45,239 bases of DNA, from NCBI RefSeq assembly GCF_014645815.1, contig NZ_BMML01000046.1, forward strand, positions 1 to 45,239, read 5' to 3'. Below, in pieces: positions 8,901 to 15,833 of the stretch (within the stretch, counting starts at the first letter, position 1; every line of letters begins with the position of its first letter). The translations under genes and the position numbers were made by a program. The notes beneath the pieces are model-generated. The model was not told the DNA's origin. It did not search any database and saw only the letters and a program-made list of their open reading frames with translations. The stretch is from Streptomyces fuscichromogenes (GTDB taxonomy: Bacteria > Actinomycetota > Actinomycetes > Streptomycetales > Streptomycetaceae).

Positions 8901-9440
8901 TCACACCCAGGTGTAGTTCTCGTCGGTGACGGCCGCCAGGGCGGCGTCCGGCACAGAGGTCCGGGGATCGGCGAGAGCGGCGAGAGCGGGGCCGATGGGC
9001 GGGAAGACGGGAAGGTCCGCGGTCTTGCGGTAGTCGATCCACTCGATCACGCCGACTTCGTGGCTCCCGTCGGGGAGTTCGTCCAGCTCCTGCTCGGCGA
9101 GGGTGGCGCGGACGGCATCGGTGACGTGCAGGCGGTAGATCAGGTGGAGCTTGCGGGGTGGAGGGGTAGGTCCGGGGCGGGTGAGGCACTGGTCGACCAC
9201 CCACAGGAGCTCGCCCCCTTCGGCCTGCCCGACGTCCAGGCCGAGTTCTTCATGGAGTTCGCGGGCGAGGGCCTGGTCGAGGTCTTCGCCGGGTTCGACG
9301 TTGCCGCCGGGCGGGGTGTAGTGGGTGGAGCCGGCTCGGTCGCGGCGGATGAGGGCGACCTGGTCGCCGCAGAACACGAGGGCTCCGGTGCGTATCTTGA
9401 TCCGGGAGAACTTGGCGGTGGGCTGCTCGGTGCTCGTCAT
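8901..9440 (-). CDS. Nudix hydrolase
   Basis: A protein of 179 aa with a complete Nudix box: GNVEPGE, seven residues, then RELHEELGL, matching G-x5-E-x7-R-E-U-x-E-E-x-G-U. The glutamates bind the divalent metal that hydrolyses a nucleoside diphosphate linked to another group. The fold surrounding it is normal: ALVFCGDQVALIRRD before and LIYRLHVTD after. The substrate cannot be inferred. The ATG at 9440 has no clear ribosome binding site; a GTG 15 bases upstream is an alternative. Downstream, on the other strand, is only a gene remnant. It is likely a free-standing housecleaning or accessory hydrolase. Confidence 0.85.
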   Translation of the reverse strand: MTSTEQPTAKFSRIKIRTGALVFCGDQVALIRRDRAGSTHYTPPGGNVEPGEDLDQALARELHEELGLDVGQAEGGELLWVVDQCLTRPGPTPPPRKLHLIYRLHVTDAVRATLAEQELDELPDGSHEVGVIEWIDYRKTADLPVFPPIGPALAALADPRTSVPDAALAAVTDENYTWV

Positions 9441-9526
9441 GGCGGCCAGTGTCACGGCCGCGTCTGGCGCCCGGGCGGGGTTTGTGCCTCGTTCACCCCT
9501 CTCGGGCCGGGGAGCTGCGGCAGTGC

Positions 9527-9625
9527 TCAGGCGGCGGGCAGGCCGGGCAGGGCGTACGCCGCGCGGCCGCCGGCCATGGTGGTGCTCTCGATCCAGCCGT
9601 CCGGCAGGGTCAGGGTCTCCGCGGG
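9527..9625 (-). pseudogene. short C-terminal gene remnant
   Basis: Directly after the YunG-like stop a frame reads ETLTLPDGWIESTTMAGGRA and ends ALPGLPAA before TGA. It looks like the tail of a protein with no start or body. The family is not recognised. Confidence 0.3.
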
Positions 9626-10030
9626 TCAGGCAGGCTCGGGGAGGTGACCGAGGTGCTCGATGACGCGCTCGCGCAGAAGGAGATACTCCTGCCAGCGCCG
9701 AGGAAGAGGCCCAGGTGGACGTTTCACGACCCGAGCTGCGGTGACGGTCTGGCCATCCCGGAACTGCTCGTGCGTCAGGTCGAGGTCCACACCGCTGGGC
9801 AACCGATTCCACCAGTGAAATCCGTGCTGTTCCCCGCCGCAGTGGACCTCCCCGACCATGAGGTCGCCACCGAAGATGTCGTTCACTATCAAAGCGGTGA
9901 TGTCACAGTGACCCCACGCCGGGTTGCCGGGCTGCCATCCGGCGCGGGCGAGGTCGTCCGGGGAACAGGTGTCAGTGGCCCAACTGGCCCGCAGAGCCTT
10001 GTCGATGACCAGCAGGTTCCAAGGGATCAT
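9626..10030 (-). CDS. YunG-like protein
   Basis: A protein of 134 aa from the ATG at 10030. The central block AGWQPGNPAWGHCDITALIV, followed by DIFGGDLMVGEVH and GFHWWNRLPSGVDLDLTHEQ, matches the conserved core of YunG-type proteins: Cys and His near a GDL...H...WN-x-L motif, reminiscent of papain-like or transglutaminase-like folds. The function of the family is unknown. The same frame is open upstream through a Nudix fragment, so a fused Nudix-YunG product is formally possible. I prefer an independent start because the linker is low-complexity and the Nudix part is truncated. No strong ribosome binding site is visible. Confidence 0.6.
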   Translation of the reverse strand: MIPWNLLVIDKALRASWATDTCSPDDLARAGWQPGNPAWGHCDITALIVNDIFGGDLMVGEVHCGGEQHGFHWWNRLPSGVDLDLTHEQFRDGQTVTAARVVKRPPGPLPRRWQEYLLLRERVIEHLGHLPEPA

Positions 10031-10360
10031 GCCGACAGCATCGCAGTCGCCACTGACATCGGCGGATCGCCGGGGAGACGCCTCTTCGGCTGCCGGCCCG
10101 GACTCGGACTGCAGGTATCGACGCAGAGCTTTCCGTCCTCCCGGAACGACGAGCTGCTGATCGACGACCTTGCACAATTCGGCCTCTGTCAGCCATGCCT
10201 GCCAGGCGATCCCGCCCGGGTCCGGGATCAGGGGTTCAGTCACGACAGCCTCATGCACCCCAAACCACACGGGGCTGATCCCCTCCCGGCAAAGGAACCT
10301 GAACATGAAGCGCACAGGCACACGAACGCCCAGCTCTTCGGACAGTTCCCGGGCCGAGGG
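10031..10360 (-). pseudogene. N-terminally truncated Nudix hydrolase remnant
   Basis: The frame enters in the middle of a Nudix box (SARELSEELGVRVPV) and continues FRFLCREGISPVWFGVHEAV, DPGGIAWQAWLTEAEL and GRKALRRYL. The part before the box, including the G-x5-E half, is missing: the preceding DNA belongs to the 3' end of the MFS gene. The remaining sequence resembles isopentenyl-diphosphate-isomerase-like Nudix proteins. It reads without a stop into the YunG-like gene. It is not expected to be catalytic. Confidence 0.6.
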
Positions 10361-10386
10361 CGGCACTGTTGCCGTGGTGTCCAGCG

Positions 10387-11658
10387 TCAAGGCGCCCTGT
10401 GCGGCTGGGTTTCGCCGTGAGACGGCACGGACGTGATGGTGCGCAGGAGTATCCGGGAGGGCAGTACCCACGCCAGGCCGAGTAGCGCGCCCAGGGTTGC
10501 GATCCAGAGGGTGGGGCGCAGGCCGATCGTTGCACCGAGCCAGCCGCCCGCCAGTGCGCCGATTGGGCGGATGCCGTAGTTGCACAGGCGGCTGGCTCCT
10601 GCGACGCGGGATCGCAGTGCGTCGGGTATCAGCGACGCAGTGAGTGATCCACCTGCGATGTCCAGGAGCATCACGCCGAACCCGGAGCCGAACTCCGCCA
10701 GGAACAGGCACGTTGCGGCAAGAAGGACGGAGCCCTGGGCCAGGGGGACCAGCACCAGCGGCGCGGGGAACGCGAAGAGGCCGAGGAGTGTGGCCCGTCC
10801 GATTCCGATCCGGCGCACGATCCGGCCGGTCAGCAGGGATCCGATCACTGAGCCGGCGGCGCCGCTGCCGAGCACGACACCCAGGAGGCCAGGGCTGAGC
10901 CCGAGGCCGGTGGTGGAGTAGAGGACGAAGACGGCCTGGAAGGCGAAGTTGAACAGGTTGAGGGTGGTCACCGCGCCATAGAAGCTGCGCAGGATCCGGG
11001 AACGGATGAGGTAGCGGAAGCCGGCCGTAAGATCACCCCTGGCGCGAGCGGCGGCCGGTGGTTCGGTGGGACGGATCCGCGACAGCTGCCAGGCCGATGC
11101 CAGGTAGGAGGCGGTGTCGGCAAGCAGTGCCACCGGGGCCGACAGGAGCTGTACGAGCGCTCCTCCGGCGCTGGTGCCGGCCATGAAGGACATGGCCCTG
11201 CTGCCGTTGAGCAGCGAGATGCCCTCCACGTAGCGCTCGGCGGGAACCAGGGAGATGAACAGCGCGGCGTTGCACACGTCGAATAGCACGCTCAGCGTGC
11301 CGACCATGAACGCGACCGCGTAGAGCTGGCCGAGGCCGAGCCAGCCGAGGGCCCAGGCGGCCGGGAGCGAGACAAGAGCCAGCGCCCGCCCGAGGTCGGT
11401 GGTGATCATCATGTGGCGCCGTCGGCCGCGGCGGTCCGCCCAGACGCCGGCGTGCACCGAGAACAGCAGGCTCGGCAGGAGTCCGGCGGCCGTGAGCCAC
11501 CCCATCTGCGCGGCACCCGCGTCCAGAGCCAGGACGGCGAGCAGTGGCAGGGCGATCTGTGTGATCTGGTCTCCGAAGAGCGAGACGGTATGTCCGGTCC
11601 AGTACCGGCGAAAGGACGGCTCGCGCAGCAGGGCGGGTAACCGCCCGGCCGGACTCAC
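10387..11658 (-). CDS. major facilitator superfamily efflux transporter
   Basis: A protein of 423 aa with about 12 hydrophobic segments. The N-terminus FRRYWTGHTVSLFGDQITQI and the loop 2-3 motif WADRRGRRRHMM (the MFS motif A, G-x-L-a-D-r-x-G-r-r-r pattern) place it with bacterial drug-type efflux MFS proteins. A second RIVRRIGIGR loop occupies the equivalent position in the second half. The start ATG overlaps the stop of the ArsR-like gene by 4 bp (ATGA), so the two form an operon and the regulator probably controls this pump. The substrate is unknown. The Nudix remnant begins immediately beyond its 3' end. Confidence 0.85.
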   Translation of the reverse strand: MSPAGRLPALLREPSFRRYWTGHTVSLFGDQITQIALPLLAVLALDAGAAQMGWLTAAGLLPSLLFSVHAGVWADRRGRRRHMMITTDLGRALALVSLPAAWALGWLGLGQLYAVAFMVGTLSVLFDVCNAALFISLVPAERYVEGISLLNGSRAMSFMAGTSAGGALVQLLSAPVALLADTASYLASAWQLSRIRPTEPPAAARARGDLTAGFRYLIRSRILRSFYGAVTTLNLFNFAFQAVFVLYSTTGLGLSPGLLGVVLGSGAAGSVIGSLLTGRIVRRIGIGRATLLGLFAFPAPLVLVPLAQGSVLLAATCLFLAEFGSGFGVMLLDIAGGSLTASLIPDALRSRVAGASRLCNYGIRPIGALAGGWLGATIGLRPTLWIATLGALLGLAWVLPSRILLRTITSVPSHGETQPHRAP

Positions 11659-12257
11659 GAGCGCGGCTCTTCCGTCGCATCCTGCGTCTTCCCGTCGAAC
11701 TCCCGCGCCGGGTGCCCGAAGTGCACATACGACACCCGGCGCGCGGTGGCGGGACGCTGTTCTGGATCGTCAGCGCGGCGGATGTACGGCTGGAGCAGCT
11801 CCCATATCTTCTCGTCGAGTTCCTTGAGCTCAGCGGCGGTGACGAAGATGGTCGCGTCTCCCAGAGGCGCCGCCTCCTGCCAGTCCGCTGGTTCGGTGTG
11901 CCGGTTCTCCAGCCAGCGGGTCGCCTCGGTGAAGTAGCGCTCGACGACCGCGAGGCTGAGCGCGGTCGCGGCCTCCTGCACCTCGGGGTCTGCGGTATAG
12001 CCGGGCCAGGAGGTGAACGCTGACGTCGCCCGCCAGGGCTTCTCCCGGCCGTGGCCTTCCCCCGTCTGCTCTGCGAGCCCGTACTTGGCCAGCATCCGCA
12101 GGTGGTATGAGCAGCTGGCCACCGATTCCCCGGTCAGCTCAGCAGCCCTGGTGGCCGTCATCGCGCCTTCCCTGCGCAGCAGCCCGATGAGCGTCAGGCG
12201 GAACGGATGGGCGTAGGCCCGCAGCGCGCGCGGGTCGGTGAGCTGTCGCCGGTTCAT
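11655..12257 (-). CDS. ArsR-like winged-helix transcriptional regulator
   Basis: A protein of 200 aa. Residues 1-80 carry the winged helix: RALRAYAHPFRLTLIGLLRR, then ATRAAELTGESVASCSYHLR as the recognition helix-turn-helix, and GLAEQTGEGHGREKPWRATS as the wing. The C-terminal 120 residues are a helical region with an acidic and Trp-rich surface, longer than in metal-sensing ArsR proteins and without a cysteine metal site, so a small-molecule ligand or dimer partner is more likely. It overlaps the MFS gene by ATGA. A palindromic AT-rich sequence lies directly before its start and probably holds its own operator. Confidence 0.82.
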   Translation of the reverse strand: MNRRQLTDPRALRAYAHPFRLTLIGLLRREGAMTATRAAELTGESVASCSYHLRMLAKYGLAEQTGEGHGREKPWRATSAFTSWPGYTADPEVQEAATALSLAVVERYFTEATRWLENRHTEPADWQEAAPLGDATIFVTAAELKELDEKIWELLQPYIRRADDPEQRPATARRVSYVHFGHPAREFDGKTQDATEEPRS

Positions 12258-12259
12258 GA

Positions 12260-12291
12260 TGTAAAGATATCTTTCTAAAGATTCCTTTACA
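12260..12291. promoter_or_regulatory. palindromic operator in front of the ArsR-like/MFS operon
   Basis: TGTAAAG and CTTTACA form a perfect outer inverted repeat around AAAGATATCTTT, itself a 12-bp palindrome, in otherwise GC-rich DNA. The position, 3 bp before the ArsR-like start codon and between divergent genes, fits autoregulation. Confidence 0.6.
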
Positions 12292-12372
12292 AGGCTCCGC
12301 TCCTCGTCTCCCTAGTGCTCTGACCGGGAAGGTTCGCCGGGGCGGCAGCTTCGCCTCGATAGTCTGCACGGC

Positions 12373-13173
12373 GTGATCGACTCATACGCGAGCTCCGACG
12401 ATGCTGCGGTCGCGATAGCCGGGGCGCGGGCTGGCGCGGACGTGGTCCGCAGCATGTATGGCCAGCGGCTCAGCCGCATCGACAAGGGTGCCGGGGACTT
12501 TGCCACCGCCGCCGATGTGGAGGCAGAGAAGACGATCCTCGGCGTCATCCGTGCCGCACGGCCCGATGACGCGGTGCTCGGCGAGGAAGGCGGGCAGCAG
12601 GGCGCCGCCGACGCTGTGCGGCAGTGGTTGGTGGATCCCCTGTGCGGCACGCTGAACTACGCCGTCGGCAACATGTTGGTGGCCGTCAACGTGGCGCTGC
12701 GCGATGGGGCGGCGGCGGTGGCCGACCCGTTCAGCGGCGAGGTTTTCTTCACCGACGGCGAGACCGCCTGGGTGCGGCGTGACGGGGCCGATGACGTACT
12801 GCTGACGCCCACGCCCGCTACCCGATTGGTGGACGTCAACCTGGATCCGCCGTTCCCGAGTGCGCCGGGATTCCAGGCCGTGGATCTGCTGGCCCATCCT
12901 GGGTTCGTTGCACGTTTCCGGCCGCGCGTCGTGTCCACGACGCTGGCGCTGGCATGGGTGGCTGCCGGCAAGCGCGCCGCGTATGTCACCGATGGCGGCG
13001 ACCTCTCCAGGAGCGTGCATTTCGCGGCCGGTATCGCTGTGTGCCGGGCTGCCGGCTGCGTTGTCACCGGCATCGACGGTGCCCCGATCGGTGAGGCAGG
13101 TCGTGGGCTTGTGGTCGCCGCCGACGATGAGACCCACGGGCTGCTGCTGTCGATGATGCGCAGCCGGAGCTAG
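12373..13173 (+). CDS. inositol monophosphatase-family phosphatase
   Basis: A protein of 266 aa. The family motifs are recognisable but altered. LGEEGG (metal-binding Glu) is near residue 75. WLVDPLCGTLNYA near 86 corresponds to W-x-VDP-I-DGT-x-N-F, with the second aspartate replaced by Leu-Cys. Near the end, DLSRSVHFAAG replaces the usual W-D-x-AAG, so the third metal Asp is not obvious. These changes may mean altered metal binding, reduced activity or a different substrate. The start is GTG at 12373 with a weak ribosome binding site. The stop codon TAG lies at the very edge of the IS5-type element, whose end follows immediately. Confidence 0.75.
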   Translation: MIDSYASSDDAAVAIAGARAGADVVRSMYGQRLSRIDKGAGDFATAADVEAEKTILGVIRAARPDDAVLGEEGGQQGAADAVRQWLVDPLCGTLNYAVGNMLVAVNVALRDGAAAVADPFSGEVFFTDGETAWVRRDGADDVLLTPTPATRLVDVNLDPPFPSAPGFQAVDLLAHPGFVARFRPRVVSTTLALAWVAAGKRAAYVTDGGDLSRSVHFAAGIAVCRAAGCVVTGIDGAPIGEAGRGLVVAADDETHGLLLSMMRSRS

Positions 13174-13183
13174 ACCGTGTCTC

Positions 13184-14101
13184 TCAACTTCGTAGCCAGG
13201 TGATGACCGCCGCCAGTACGGCTGCTGAGCGATAGACGATCGCGAGCTTGTCATAACGCGTGGCCAGTCCCCGCCACTGCTTGAGCAGGCTAAAAGATCG
13301 TTCCACGACGTTCCTGCGCTTGTAGGTCTCGGCGTCCAGAGTGCGGGGTCGTCCGCCGCTGCGGCCCTTTCTCTTGCGGTTGGCCTGCTGATCGGCGCGT
13401 TCGGGGATCACCGCGCGGATCCCGCGGGACGCGAGGTCCGCGCGGATCTGCTGGGAGGCGTACGCCTTGTCTGCGAGCAGAGCGTCCGGTGTAGTGCGCG
13501 GCCTGCCGCGGCCGAGTCGTGGGACCCGGATGTCGCCCAGCACGAGGGGGAAGACCTGTGCGTCGTGGACCTGGCCCGGAGTGACGACGACGGCCAGCGG
13601 ACGGCCGTGGCCGTCCACGGCGTGATGGATCTTGGTCGTCAGGCCGCCGCGTGACCGGCCTATCGCGTGGCCCTCCGGCTCACACAGGGTCGCAGGGGCT
13701 TCGCTCTTGCTTCGGCGGGTGACGGCGCCGGTGTCCTTCTCCGGCCGGGCCGTGTTCGTGGCGTGCTGGTGGGCCCGGTTGATCGTCGAGTCCACCGAGA
13801 CCGTCCAGTCGATCCCGCCGATCGAGTCCGCCTGGGCGGTCAGCTGCGCCAGAACCGTGTCCCAGGTGCCGTCCGCTGCCCACCTGCGATGACGCTTCCA
13901 CACCGTCTGCCAGGGACCGAACGCTTCGCGGGGCAGGTCTCTCCAGGGGATTCCAGTGCGGTACCGGTAGATGATCCCTTCGATGATGCGGCGGTGATCG
14001 GCGAACGGACGCCCTGCCTTCCCTGCGTTGCGGGGAAGGCAGGGCGACAGACGCGCCCAATGCTCGTCGGTCAGCAGGCGTATGCGCCCGCACGTGGTCA
14101 C
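13184..14101 (-). CDS. IS5-family DDE transposase
   Basis: A protein of 305 aa in a single frame. The N-terminal helical region has LTDEHWARLSPCLP and IIYRYRTGIPWRDLPREAFG, typical of the IS5/IS427-type transposase domain. The catalytic core shows DSTINRAHQHA (first Asp), ALLADKAYASQQIR (second Asp) and RRNVVERSFSLLKQWRGLAT (Glu in the Y/R-E-R-x-F signature). All three DDE residues are present, so it may be active. The GTG start overlaps the TGA of the methyltransferase (GTGA), so translation is coupled to the passenger gene. The C-terminus is only about 10 bp from the left inverted repeat core. Confidence 0.9.
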   Translation of the reverse strand: MTTCGRIRLLTDEHWARLSPCLPRNAGKAGRPFADHRRIIEGIIYRYRTGIPWRDLPREAFGPWQTVWKRHRRWAADGTWDTVLAQLTAQADSIGGIDWTVSVDSTINRAHQHATNTARPEKDTGAVTRRSKSEAPATLCEPEGHAIGRSRGGLTTKIHHAVDGHGRPLAVVVTPGQVHDAQVFPLVLGDIRVPRLGRGRPRTTPDALLADKAYASQQIRADLASRGIRAVIPERADQQANRKRKGRSGGRPRTLDAETYKRRNVVERSFSLLKQWRGLATRYDKLAIVYRSAAVLAAVITWLRS

Positions 14102-14949
14102 CGAGGCTGGTAGGCGGTGGCCAGCACGGAGACGGTGACCTCATCGGGCAGGAGGCCGTCATCGTTCAGGTCTGCACGGCTCACGTGGCGTGCGCTCGGT
14201 GTCATCGCCACCAGATCCAGGGCATCCAGCCTGGTCAAGGGTGCGGTGTACTCCACTTGTTCGGTGACGGCGCCCTCGAAGAATGGGGCCAGTGCCCAGT
14301 GCAGGCGCTGTTCCTTGGCCGGGTCAATCGTGACCATCGCAGGCAGCCGGTCACGCAGCTCGGCCAGGTGCCGCCCGGTGGGACGGACCACGATCAACCG
14401 GCCGGTCGGGCGCAGTACGCGGTGGAACTCGGCCGGGTTGCGCGGGGCGAAAACGTCCAGGACGACATCGGCCACCCCGTCGGCCAGGGGGAAGGGACGG
14501 AAGACGTCCCAGGCCACCGCCGCGGCTCGGTCGTGGGCTCGGGCTGCCGAGCGCAGCGCGCGCACCGACGTGTCCAGACCCAGTCCACGGGCGCCGGGCA
14601 GTCGGTCGAGTACGCCGGCCAGGTAGTAGCCCGTGCCGCACCCCACGTCCACGACCGTGGCCTGCTCAGCGGCGGCGTCGGCCGCCAGGCGGGCCCCGAC
14701 GTTGCGGATGGGCGCGTAGATGCCGGTGGACAGGAACCGGCTCCGGGCCTGGACCATGGCCGCGTCGTCGCCGCTGGTGGCACGGGTGCCCGTCAGCAGG
14801 CCGGCGTAGCCGTGGCGGGCGATGTCGAAGGTGTGGCCCACCGAGCAGCGCAGTGCGCCGCGGCCGGGGTGCAGCTGGCGGGTGCGGCACGTGGGGCAGC
14901 GCAACAGGCCGAGGGAGAGTTCGAGGGCAGGGGGAAGCGACACGGGCAC
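14098..14949 (-). CDS. RlmA/TlrB-family 23S rRNA (guanine-N1) methyltransferase
   Basis: A protein of 283 aa. The N-terminus is a zinc-ribbon: CPTC (about residues 18-21), then Cys34 and His38 in LRCSVGHTFD, followed by GYAGLL as in RlmA proteins. The SAM-binding motif VVDVGCGTGYYLAG is near residue 100, and DVFAPRNPAEFHRVLRPTGR matches the FAPRN motif of the family. RlmA-I and RlmA-II methylate G745/G748 in helix 35 of 23S rRNA; the RlmA-II member TlrB gives tylosin resistance in a macrolide producer. A resistance role here is inference. The GTG start has AGGAG eight bases upstream. It lies inside the IS inverted repeats and overlaps the transposase start. Confidence 0.87.
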   Translation of the reverse strand: MPVSLPPALELSLGLLRCPTCRTRQLHPGRGALRCSVGHTFDIARHGYAGLLTGTRATSGDDAAMVQARSRFLSTGIYAPIRNVGARLAADAAAEQATVVDVGCGTGYYLAGVLDRLPGARGLGLDTSVRALRSAARAHDRAAAVAWDVFRPFPLADGVADVVLDVFAPRNPAEFHRVLRPTGRLIVVRPTGRHLAELRDRLPAMVTIDPAKEQRLHWALAPFFEGAVTEQVEYTAPLTRLDALDLVAMTPSARHVSRADLNDDGLLPDEVTVSVLATAYQPR

Positions 14950-15068
14950 GAGGCACTCCTGGCAACGGTGAAAGGGAAGAGACCGTGCCTGCTCGTGCTC
15001 AGAGCGTCACTGCCTCAGGAACGACCGGGCAGCGTCGGGAGCGTGGTTCATGCGGCAGGCACACCAAG

Positions 15069-15096
15069 GAGGGCGACGCCGTCCGGCATCGCCCTC
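15069..15096 (-). promoter_or_regulatory. leader hairpin (possible attenuator) before the methyltransferase
   Basis: On the minus strand GAGGGCGATGCC and GGCGTCGCCCTC form a 12-bp stem with one mismatch around a GGAC loop. It begins 13 bases after the stop of the nine-codon leader ORF and about 120 bases before the methyltransferase start. There is no long U-tract, so it could act as a terminator-like attenuator or by another mechanism. Confidence 0.55.
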
Positions 15097-15108
15097 AATG
15101 TCTTCCGA

Positions 15109-15138
15109 TCACAGGAAGCAGCAGTGCGGGGTGCTCAT
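15109..15138 (-). CDS. putative leader peptide MSTPHCCFL
   Basis: ATG, eight further codons and TGA encode MSTPHCCFL, upstream of the methyltransferase and followed by a stable hairpin. A short CTTCC...GGAAG stem overlaps the last codons. This arrangement matches ribosome-mediated attenuation of antibiotic-resistance genes, where a stalled ribosome on a short ORF changes downstream folding. TAGACT about 15 bases before the ATG could be a -10 box, which would give a near-leaderless transcript. No strong ribosome binding site is present. Expression is not shown by the sequence alone. Confidence 0.45.
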   Translation of the reverse strand: MSTPHCCFL

Positions 15139-15209
15139 GAATGCCACGTCATGAGTCTACGAGCACCGGCGAAACCCCTCATGCCCCAACGAAGTTGAGA
15201 GACACGTCC

Positions 15210-15643
15210 TAGAGACCAGAACGGTCGTCGACACCCCGCAGGGGATCGACGACCTCCGCCGGGCCCGCGAGCAACTGAAGCGCGACGGGGTAGAACGCCT
15301 GGGAGTGGACGCTGCCCTCCGCGCGGTCCGCCGCTTGCCCGTCCCCGAACAGCCGCCCCTGCTCCGCGCGATCGCTGAGGAGGCATTCGTCATCGACGGA
15401 CAGAACGTGAGGGCACTCGGTCGGCATATCCTCGCCGACCTCGCCGAGCACCTCGCCGGCCACCATCTGCCGTCGACCGTCGACGAGATCCTGGACGTCC
15501 TCCTGCCCCGTCTGGCCACGCAACGCCGGAGCGACTTCCTCACTGACCTCGGCACGCTGCTGCCGTGCCTGGTAGGCCAAGACACGGCCGCCACAGACCG
15601 GCTCGCCATCAGCATGACCGAGGCGGGCCGGTGGTGGCATTAG
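15210..15643 (+). pseudogene. 5'-truncated uncharacterised gene abutting the IS5 element
   Basis: The frame starts inside CTAG at the element edge (LETRTVVDTPQGIDDLRRAR) and runs 143 codons to TAG. Helical segments such as LAEHLAGHHLPSTVDEILDV and RRSDFLTDLGTLLPCL suggest an alpha-helical protein tail. A GTG at 15305 could start a 112-aa product. The sequence on the other side of the element is the end of the phosphatase gene, so the missing 5' part was deleted rather than merely separated. At 15668-15757 another plus-strand tail reads ERLLGLNRALSATIVILIAV and stops, also without a start. Neither family is recognised. Confidence 0.5.
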
Positions 15644-15833
15644 GCGGGATCGACGTCCGCCTGCAGGCATGAGCTCCACGGCACGGCCGGGGAGCGGCTG
15701 CTCGGCCTCAACCGCGCGCTCAGCGCCACCATCGTCATCCTCATCGCGGTGCGCTGAGGCGGCGCGATCGCTCACGGCAGCCGGAACGGGACGCGATATG
15801 TAACTTAACGTGCGTAACAGGTACCGTCAGGCC

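Larger units (their letters stand above)
13174..15208 (-). mobile_element. IS5-family element carrying a methyltransferase passenger gene
   Basis: GTGTCTCTCAACTTCGT occurs at 13178-13194 and its exact reverse complement at 15190-15206, giving 17-bp perfect inverted repeats with imperfect extensions outward. CTAG flanks both ends (13170-13173 and 15209-15212), compatible with a TA or CTAG target duplication. Between the repeats lie the transposase near the left end and a complete rRNA-methyltransferase gene plus its leader near the right end. A normal one-gene IS of this type is about 0.9-1.1 kb; this one is about 2.03 kb. The extra kilobase therefore looks like cargo. Confidence 0.75.
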
